Shown in pieces: positions 39,230 to 45,016 of a DNA stretch of 45,016 bases; the stretch's first letter is position 1, and the number at the start of each line of letters is the position of its first letter. Position numbers and translations under genes: made by a program. The notes beneath the pieces were generated by a model. The model did no database searches, was not told where the DNA came from, and saw nothing but the letters and a program-made list of their open reading frames with translations. Source of the stretch: Clostridia bacterium (lineage in GTDB: Bacteria > Bacillota > Clostridia > Christensenellales > Aristaeellaceae); NCBI GenBank assembly GCA_017484085.1, contig JAFUTW010000043.1, forward strand, positions 1 to 45,016. Direction: 5' to 3'.

Positions 39230-42200
39230 GCGCGCACCTCCGCGTCGATGGTGGAAATGGTGAGGGTCGTCTCCTCCAGCACGTCCAGCAGCACGCGCAC
39301 CGTATCCAGAGAGGTGAAGATGGTCACGTTGTTGTCCGTCGCCAGCTGGCGGATCCGGTGGCCGTCGCTGGCGCCGGAGGTCGAACCGATGTCCCGCGTG
39401 TTGATCACGTAGGCGATATGCCCCTGCCGCAGCGCCTCCGGGATCTCCTCGCTGCCCTCGCTGATCTTGCCCAGCATGTGGGTGCGGATGCCGTTCTCCT
39501 TGAGGTAGCGCGCGGTGCCCGCCGTCGCCTGGATGTTGAAGCCCAGGTTGTAGAACCGCCGGATGAGCGGCAGCGCCTCCTCCTTATCGGTGTCGGCGAT
39601 GGTCGCCAGCACCGTTCCGTAGTTCTGCAGCCGCATGCCGGCCGCCTGCAGCGCCTTGAAGAGCGCGCGGTTCAGCTTTTTGTCGTACCCGATCGCCTCG
39701 CCCGTGGATTTCATCTCCGGGGACAGATAGGCGTCGATCCCCTTGATCTTGTTGAAGCTGAAGACCGGCACCTTGACGTAGTGGCGTTTGCTCTCTTCCG
39801 GATACAGCTGGAAGATGCCCTGCTCCTTGAGGCTCTTGCCCAGGATCACCTCGGTGGCGATATCCGGCAGCGGGTAGCCCGTCGCCTTGGAGAGGAAGGG
39901 CACCGTGCGGGAGCTGCGCGGGTTGACTTCGATGATGTAGACCTCGTCCTTCGGATCCACGATGAACTGGATGTTGTACAGGCCCACGATCCCCAGGCCC
40001 AGGCCCAGGCGCTTGGCGTACTGCAGGATGATGCCCTTGACCTTGTCGGAGATGGAGAAGGAGGGATAGACGGAGATGGAGTCGCCGCTGTGCACGCCCG
40101 TGCGCTCCACGAGCTCCATGATGCCGGGGACGAACACGTCGCGCCCGTCGCAGATGGCGTCCACCTCCACCTCGCGGCCGGAGATGTAGTGATCCACGAG
40201 CACCGGCTTCTCGGTGTTGACTTCGACAGCGGTCTGCAAGTAGGTCCGCAGCTGCTCCTCGCCCGCGACGATCTGCATCGCGCGGCCGCCCAGCACGAAG
40301 CTGGGACGCACCAGCACGGGATAGCCGACCTCGGCTGCAGCCCGGATGCCGTCCTGCAGATTCGTCACGGCGCAGCCCTGGGGCTGCGGGATGCCCAGCT
40401 CCTTCAGCACGCGCTCGAAGCTGTCACGGTTCTCCGCGCGCTCGATGGCATCGCAGTCCGTGCCAATGATCGTCACTCCGCGGTCGCGCAGCGGCTGGGC
40501 CAGGTTGATGGCCGTCTGTCCGCCCAGAGAGGCGATAACGCCCTCCGGCTGCTCGTAGTCGAGGATCGCCATCACGTCTTCAGGGGTCAGCGGCTCAAAG
40601 TAGAGCTTGTCCGCGGTGGTGTAATCCGTGGAAACCGTCTCCGGGTTGTTATTGACGATGATGGCCTCGTAACCCGCGCGCCGGATGGTCTGCACCGCGT
40701 GCACCGTGGAGTAGTCGAACTCCACGCCCTGGCCGATGCGGATGGGGCCTGCGCCGAGGACAACGATCTTCTTCTTGTCACCCAGCCGGGATTCGTTTTT
40801 CCCCGTGTAGGAGGAGTACAGGTAAGCGATGTACTTGCCCGTGTGCAGTGTGTCCACCATGCGGAAGACCGGCGTAAGGCCCAGCTGTCTGCGCTTGTGG
40901 TAGACCTCGATCTCGTCAAGGTTCCACAGCGCCGCGATCGTGCGGTCTGCAAAGCCCATCGCCTTGGCTGCCCGCAGCGCATCGACGGAGTTGATCTGCT
41001 CCTTCAGGGTCTTTTCCATTTCGACGATGCGCCGGAAGCTCTCCAGGAACAGCGGTGTGATCATGGTCGCCTCGTGCAGCGCTTCCACGCTCACCCCGCG
41101 GCGCAGCAGCTCGAAGACGGCGAACACGCCGTCGTCGCGGAAGGTGCGGACATAACTGAGCAGCTCCGCCTCCGGCATGGCGTCGAACTTCGCCAGCCTG
41201 AAGTGGCTGACGCCCGTCTCCAGCGAGCGCACGGATTTGAGCAGGCACTCCTCCAGCGTGGAGCCGATGCCCATCACCTCGCCCGTCGCCTTCATTTGGG
41301 TGCCGAGCACGTTGGAGGCGTCGCCGAACTTGTCGAAGGGGAAGCGCGGGAACTTTGCGACGTAGTAGTCGAGGCTGGGCTCGATGGCCGCGGTGCCGCC
41401 CGCCACCGGGATCTCCTCGAGCAGCATGCCCATGGCGATCTTGGCCGTGACGCGCGCGATGGGATAGCCGCTCGCCTTGGAAGCCAGCGCGGAGGAGCGG
41501 GAGACCCTGGGGTTGACCTCGATCAGATAGTACTCGCTGGTCTCAGGGTGCAGGGCGAACTGGACGTTGCAGCCGCCCTCGATCTTCAGCTCCCGGATGA
41601 TGCGGATGGCGCTGTTGTTCAGCATCTTGAGGTCGTGCTCATTCAGCGAGAGGATGGGCGCGACCACGATGGAGTCACCTGTGTGCACGCCGACCGGGTC
41701 GACGTTCTCCATGCCGCAGATGGTGATCGCGTGGTCGGCGGAATCCCGCATGACCTCGAACTCGATCTCCTTATAGCCCTTGACGCTCTTCTCCACCAGC
41801 ACCTGGTGCACCGGCGAGAGCTTGAACGCGTTGAGTCCGATCTCCTCCAGCTCCGCCTCGTTCTCGGCGAAGCCGCCGCCGGTCCCGCCCAGGGTGAAAG
41901 CCGGCCTCAGCACCACCGGATAGCCGATCTCCAGCGCCGCCGCCCGGGCTTCTTCCATATTATAGGTAATACGGGACGGGATGACCGGCTCCCCGATGGA
42001 CTCGCACATCTCCTTAAAGAGCTCCCGGTCCTCCGCTCGCTCGATGGAGGTGGAACTGGTGCCCAGCAGCTGCACGCCGCATTCCTTCAGCACGCCCTTC
42101 TTCTCCAGCTGCATCGCGAGGTTGAGGCCCGTCTGCCCGCCGATGCCCGGGACGATGGCGTCCGGCCGCTCGTAGCGCAGGATTTTTGCGATGTACTCCA

Positions 42201-42411
42201 GCGTCAGCGGCTCCATGTACACCTTATCCGCGATGCTCGTGTCCGTCATGATGGTGGCCGGATTGGAGTTGCACAGGATGACCTCGTACCCTTCCTCCTT
42301 CAGCGCCAGGCAGGCCTGCGTGCCCGCGTAGTCAAACTCCGCCGCCTGCCCGATGACGATGGGGCCGGAACCGATGATCAGTACCTTCTTGATGTCCGTC
42401 CGCTTGCTCAT
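39226..42411 (-). CDS. carB: Carbamoyl-phosphate synthase large subunit
   Basis: A 1061-residue full-length large subunit with both ATP-grasp halves. First half: IIGSGPIVIGQAAEFDYAGT, CNSNPATIMTD, GTGGGFAENEAEL, EVNPRVSRSSALASKASGYP. Second half: VVLGAGPIRIGQGVEFDYST, NNNPETVSTDYTTADKLYFE, EVNPRSSRTVPFLSKATGYP. The C-terminal MGS-like allosteric region starts near residue 930. It makes carbamoyl phosphate from bicarbonate, ATP and ammonia; normally ammonia comes from the CarA glutaminase. No carA lies before or after it: pyrC overlaps its start by 4 nt and pyrK its end by 4 nt. Confidence 0.96.
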   Translation of the reverse strand: MSKRTDIKKVLIIGSGPIVIGQAAEFDYAGTQACLALKEEGYEVILCNSNPATIMTDTSIADKVYMEPLTLEYIAKILRYERPDAIVPGIGGQTGLNLAMQLEKKGVLKECGVQLLGTSSTSIERAEDRELFKEMCESIGEPVIPSRITYNMEEARAAALEIGYPVVLRPAFTLGGTGGGFAENEAELEEIGLNAFKLSPVHQVLVEKSVKGYKEIEFEVMRDSADHAITICGMENVDPVGVHTGDSIVVAPILSLNEHDLKMLNNSAIRIIRELKIEGGCNVQFALHPETSEYYLIEVNPRVSRSSALASKASGYPIARVTAKIAMGMLLEEIPVAGGTAAIEPSLDYYVAKFPRFPFDKFGDASNVLGTQMKATGEVMGIGSTLEECLLKSVRSLETGVSHFRLAKFDAMPEAELLSYVRTFRDDGVFAVFELLRRGVSVEALHEATMITPLFLESFRRIVEMEKTLKEQINSVDALRAAKAMGFADRTIAALWNLDEIEVYHKRRQLGLTPVFRMVDTLHTGKYIAYLYSSYTGKNESRLGDKKKIVVLGAGPIRIGQGVEFDYSTVHAVQTIRRAGYEAIIVNNNPETVSTDYTTADKLYFEPLTPEDVMAILDYEQPEGVIASLGGQTAINLAQPLRDRGVTIIGTDCDAIERAENRDSFERVLKELGIPQPQGCAVTNLQDGIRAAAEVGYPVLVRPSFVLGGRAMQIVAGEEQLRTYLQTAVEVNTEKPVLVDHYISGREVEVDAICDGRDVFVPGIMELVERTGVHSGDSISVYPSFSISDKVKGIILQYAKRLGLGLGIVGLYNIQFIVDPKDEVYIIEVNPRSSRTVPFLSKATGYPLPDIATEVILGKSLKEQGIFQLYPEESKRHYVKVPVFSFNKIKGIDAYLSPEMKSTGEAIGYDKKLNRALFKALQAAGMRLQNYGTVLATIADTDKEEALPLIRRFYNLGFNIQATAGTARYLKENGIRTHMLGKISEGSEEIPEALRQGHIAYVINTRDIGSTSGASDGHRIRQLATDNNVTIFTSLDTVRVLLDVLEETTLTISTIDAEVRA

Positions 42412-43604
42412 GCCCGTTCCTCCTTGCAGTATCCACTATAGCCTTCCGCGCGGGTCAGCACGCACTCTCCCAGCACATGCCAGCCCGCAAACGGTGTTGC
42501 CTTTCCCATGGACAGGAACGTATCGGGGTCGATCACATACTCCCTGTCCAGATCAAAAACCGTGTACCCGCACCCCGACATCGGGAGGCGGAAGCGGCTG
42601 CGCGGCGCCTTGCAGATGAGTTCCACCAGCCGATCCAGTGTGATCACCCCGGGCCGGACCAGATACGTGTACAGCAGCGGAAACGCCGTTTCGATGCCCA
42701 CGATGCCGAAGGCGCTGCCGTCCAGCCCTTTTGCCTTCTCCTGCGCGCTGTGCGGCGCGTGGTCCGTCGCGATCATATCGATGGTACCGTCCTGGATGCC
42801 CCGGATGAGCGCCTCCCTGTCCTCCGCCGTGCGCACGGGCGGGTTCATCTTAAAGCGCCCTTCCTCCTCCAGGTCGCTCTCGTCGAGCAGCAGGTAATGC
42901 GGCGCCGTCTCGCAGCTCACGTTGACGCCGGAAGCCTTGGCCTCCCGGATGAGGTTCACGCTTTCCTTGGTCGAGATATGGCAGACGTGATAGCCGCAGC
43001 CCGTCTGCGCCGCCAGATTGAGGTCCCGCTCCACCTGCCGCCATTCGCTCTCGGAGCAGATCCCCTTGTGGCCGTTTTCTCTCGCGTACACACCGTCGTG
43101 GATCACGCCGCCGTGCAGCAGGGTGTTGTCCTCGCAGTGCGCCACGATCAGCTTCCCCAGCGTCTTGGCCCGGCGCATCGCCTCCCGCATCAGCCTGTCG
43201 CGCTGCACTCCGTGGCCGTCGTCCGAAAAGGCGCAGACCAGCGGCGCCAGCCCTTCCAGGTCCGAGAGCGCCTCCCCTTTTTCTTCAACGGTGATCGCGC
43301 CGTAGGGCACGACTGCGATCGCTGCGTCGCGCCGGATCAGCTCCAGCTGCGGCTGCAGGTGCGCTACGCTGTCCGGCACCGGGTTCAGATTGGGCATGGT
43401 CATCACGGCGGTGTAGCCGCCCCTGGCCGCTGCCAGCGTTCCCGTCCGGATGGTTTCCTTATAAGAAAACCCCGGCTCGCGGAAATGCACATGCACATCG
43501 CAGAAACCGGGGAATACTGTGAAATTTCCTTCTTCGGGAAGCATTTCTTCCGCCACATCCGGCGCAAAGCCTTTCATGCCGCCGTAAACCTTCACGCTTC
43601 TCAT
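42408..43604 (-). CDS. pyrC: Dihydroorotase
   Basis: A 398-residue zinc amidohydrolase closing carbamoyl-aspartate to dihydroorotate. Metal ligands are visible: DVHVHFREPG (His38, His40), then HCEDNT, CHISTKESV, and ATDHAPHS with the catalytic Asp. A KMNPPVR segment typical of class I dihydroorotases precedes DHAPHS. The carboxylated Lys of some classes is not obvious (YGAITVEEKGE). ATG 43604 follows AAGGAGG. It is first in the operon, directly after the attenuator. Confidence 0.93.
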   Translation of the reverse strand: MRSVKVYGGMKGFAPDVAEEMLPEEGNFTVFPGFCDVHVHFREPGFSYKETIRTGTLAAARGGYTAVMTMPNLNPVPDSVAHLQPQLELIRRDAAIAVVPYGAITVEEKGEALSDLEGLAPLVCAFSDDGHGVQRDRLMREAMRRAKTLGKLIVAHCEDNTLLHGGVIHDGVYARENGHKGICSESEWRQVERDLNLAAQTGCGYHVCHISTKESVNLIREAKASGVNVSCETAPHYLLLDESDLEEEGRFKMNPPVRTAEDREALIRGIQDGTIDMIATDHAPHSAQEKAKGLDGSAFGIVGIETAFPLLYTYLVRPGVITLDRLVELICKAPRSRFRLPMSGCGYTVFDLDREYVIDPDTFLSMGKATPFAGWHVLGECVLTRAEGYSGYCKEERA

Positions 43605-43620
43605 GCTGCTTGCCTCCTTG

Positions 43621-43648
43621 CAAAAAGCCCTGCCGACCGGCAGGGCTT
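43621..43648 (-). terminator. Attenuator terminator of the pyrimidine operon
   Basis: On the minus strand AAGCCCTGCCG-GTC-GGCAGGGCTT (43648 to 43625) followed by TTTTTG, 17 nt before the pyrC start. It lies between the PyrR element and the first gene, so it must be bypassed for expression. Confidence 0.88.
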
Positions 43649-43695
43649 GAAAAAACATACGGACAGACAGGGTCTGCGCATCCTATTTCTTCAAT

Positions 43696-43724
43696 CTTGC
43701 CGATCTCTCTGGGTCGCCTTAAAG
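43696..43724 (-). promoter_or_regulatory. PyrR-binding anti-antiterminator loop
   Basis: The leader contains TCTTTAAGGC then GACCCAGAGAGATCGGCAAG. This matches the PyrR-binding element known from Bacillus subtilis pyr leaders (consensus ARUCCNGNGAGGYU with a following GGCAAG). UMP-loaded PyrR bound here favours the downstream terminator. The pyrR gene itself is outside the window. Confidence 0.85.
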
Positions 43725-43737
43725 ATGAATTTTCTGG

Positions 43738-43766
43738 ATTCTAGCACAGGATCCCCGCTTTGTCAA
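43738..43766 (-). promoter_or_regulatory. Promoter of the pyrimidine operon
   Basis: TTGACA (43761-43766), 17-bp spacer, TAGAAT (43738-43743) on the minus strand; start expected near 43731, giving a leader of about 125 nt. Confidence 0.8.
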
Positions 43767-43821
43767 ACCGTTTTGGAGCAAAGAACCGAACAAAAATTAT
43801 GCTTAACCTTGTAATGTTCGT

Positions 43822-43850
43822 ATAATCTGCAAAAAGGTACTGCAGATTAT
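43822..43850. other. Perfect 10-bp inverted repeat downstream of the SH3-domain gene
   Basis: ATAATCTGCA (43822-43831) and TGCAGATTAT (43841-43850), 9-nt loop. There is no T-run after it in either direction. Possible protein-binding dyad or weak 3' end stem for the SH3 gene. Confidence 0.4.
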
Positions 43851-43890
43851 TGATCGGGCCCCCGTTCCTTCATTCTGTACTCCGTTCGTA

Positions 43891-45016
43891 TTACCTGTAG
43901 TTGCGGAAGTATAAGATCCCATTGAGTCTTATGCTCGCTTTTGCCATCATTTGTTCGCTGCGCTTTCTGAATTCGCTTTCCGATATTCTTACGGCGCCGA
44001 GAAGCGTGGGGTCCATCTCCTCAATGAACCATTGTGCATAAGCTTCTTCCCGGTCCGTATAATAACATCCTGCGTCTTCATAGCCGTTTCCCATGATCGG
44101 ATGCGTGTAAATGGCCTCGACGATTGCCATCTTTGTACCAGACAGTCTTAAAATGGCCTCTATCGATTTGTCTGCACCATCTGAACCCGCATTGTAAAAC
44201 GTTCCGTCCGCACACAGAGAGTACCGGTTTCTCTCCCACCCATCAAATACATGGAAGATTCTTCCATTTTTGCGTGTATACAGGGCAGCCACAGCTTCGT
44301 CATCATCGAGTATCAGCAGTTCCTCTTCTCCGTCTGAATCGGCATCATAGAAGCGATAGCCGGCTCCGTCCAAACTGATCAGATACGGCTCGCAGCCGAT
44401 CAGCCCGTCGCGGTCCTCTTTTTGCAGAGCGTTATAATAAGCATCCAGCAAGGCCTTCCAATCGCCGTAAGCGGACACGGTCTCTCTGTCTGTCGTTTCA
44501 TCGGTGCCATATGATGATGCATATGCGCTGCCCTCATACGCCATAGCCGGCACACTTCCGCCCACATCCAGATAATCCTCGCTGATAAAGCCGCTTTGGC
44601 CGCTCGTCCGCACCACGCGGTAAAAGGTCTTGCCGCCGGATGCGTACCGCCCGAGGACGCGCACGCGCTCCCCGCGGCTCAGCTTGCCGAGGCTCCGGCT
44701 GCTCCCGGAGGGCAGCTCGCGCAGGTTTACCCCGCCGCCCATCACCTCTCCGCCCTGCACGGCATCCACGCCGCCCGCGTAATAGGTGCGCTCGCTGCAG
44801 CCGCACTCCACATAGGCCGCATCCACCCAGCCTTCCAGCCCGGCATACGAATCCGGGCTCGTCTCTGCGCTGTAAAGCACAAGGATGCGCGCCCAGCCGC
44901 CGGAGACCTCCTGCAGGCGCACAAGGTCCGCCTGCTCCACATGGCCGATGACCGATGCGTTCCCGTTTGCGCGGCTGCGCACCTTCAGGTAGTTGCCGCA
45001 GATACGGCAGTCCTCC
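43891..45016 (-). CDS. Bacterial SH3-domain protein, partial (runs off right edge)
   Basis: At least 374 residues, open at the window edge: the frame continues upstream of the GTG at 44982 with CRICGNYLK, so that GTG is not the start. Two SH3b domains: the first contains NYLKVRSRANGNASVIGHVE and GWVDAAYVEC, the second VNLRELPSGSSRSLGKLSRG and SGFISEDYLDVG. A third region follows a Ser/Thr/Tyr-rich linker: WKALLDAYYNALQKEDRDGL then YRFYDADSDGEEELLIL. The DADSDGEEE stretch looks like a calcium-binding DxDxDG loop. Such proteins are normally exported and bind the wall; the signal peptide would be outside the window. Function unknown. Confidence 0.75.
   Translation of the reverse strand, partial: EDCRICGNYLKVRSRANGNASVIGHVEQADLVRLQEVSGGWARILVLYSAETSPDSYAGLEGWVDAAYVECGCSERTYYAGGVDAVQGGEVMGGGVNLRELPSGSSRSLGKLSRGERVRVLGRYASGGKTFYRVVRTSGQSGFISEDYLDVGGSVPAMAYEGSAYASSYGTDETTDRETVSAYGDWKALLDAYYNALQKEDRDGLIGCEPYLISLDGAGYRFYDADSDGEEELLILDDDEAVAALYTRKNGRIFHVFDGWERNRYSLCADGTFYNAGSDGADKSIEAILRLSGTKMAIVEAIYTHPIMGNGYEDAGCYYTDREEAYAQWFIEEMDPTLLGAVRISESEFRKRSEQMMAKASIRLNGILYFRNYR

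Noticed and set aside
39199-42441. A 1080-codon plus-strand frame opposite carB
   Set aside because: Shadow of carB; no ribosome site, no recognisable motif.
43822-43850. Rho-independent terminator for the SH3-domain gene
   Set aside because: The stem is A+T-rich and no T-run follows, so it is listed only as an inverted repeat of unknown role.

Overview
The window reads as chromosomal DNA of an anaerobic, low-to-moderate complexity Clostridia (Firmicutes), probably a gut lineage near Christensenellales/Oscillospirales. This rests on the GC-rich coding with AGGAGG-type ribosome sites, sortase-anchored surface proteins, a PyrR attenuator, a ZTP riboswitch, PyrDB/PyrK instead of a quinone-linked PyrD, formate-THF ligase, and a ferredoxin/Crp module typical of strict anaerobes. 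The taxonomic placement is inference. No tRNA, rRNA, CRISPR array, phage or complete insertion sequence was found.

Layout. 1-2000: a Crp/Fnr-type regulator diverges from a ferredoxin plus a DUF2249 protein that runs off the left edge, with a perfect inverted-repeat operator between them. 2000-5430: a patatin-like lipase, an orphan GltD-like flavoprotein behind a terminator-bearing leader, and an AIM24-family protein. 5650-12590: a surface-protein locus. It holds a vWA/CnaB adhesin broken by a one-base frameshift, an Lgt-like membrane protein, and a 1245-residue adhesin with three 238-residue tandem repeats. Both adhesins end in a nearly identical CnaB plus IPKTG sorting signal, and two matching promoter/operator elements precede the locus genes. 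12590-20760: housekeeping and poorly characterised genes (zincin-like metallopeptidase, a small unknown protein, an alpha/beta hydrolase, TcdA, an AAA-CYTH fusion, a M19 dipeptidase, a MITE-like element, serS, a CofE-like ligase, an AEC transporter). 20840-21960: a lower-GC patch with a DUF3841 protein, a degraded gene remnant and a small basic membrane protein.

22068-34942 (minus strand) is a compact purine operon, purE-purC-purF-purM-purN-purO-AICAR formyltransferase-purD-purL-fhs. It carries out nearly the whole PRPP-to-IMP route and also makes the 10-formyl-THF that the route consumes. It starts from a consensus promoter followed by a ZTP riboswitch whose 3' end overlaps an intrinsic terminator. 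Unusual points are an archaeal-type PurO paired with a free-standing AICAR formyltransferase, and a PurF lacking the N-terminal catalytic cysteine.

35203-43604 (minus strand) is the pyrimidine operon, pyrC-carB-pyrK-pyrD-pyrF-pyrE-pyrB, preceded by a PyrR-type attenuator. It lacks carA, and its PyrB carries a C-terminal four-cysteine zinc site like that of PyrI. The right edge holds a partial SH3-domain secreted or surface protein. The two nucleotide operons lie head to tail and each is controlled by its own RNA switch: PyrR for pyrimidines, ZTP for purines and one-carbon supply. The strongest leads for something little described are the surface-protein locus with an embedded Lgt-like protein and the RNA- and subunit-level oddities of the nucleotide operons.
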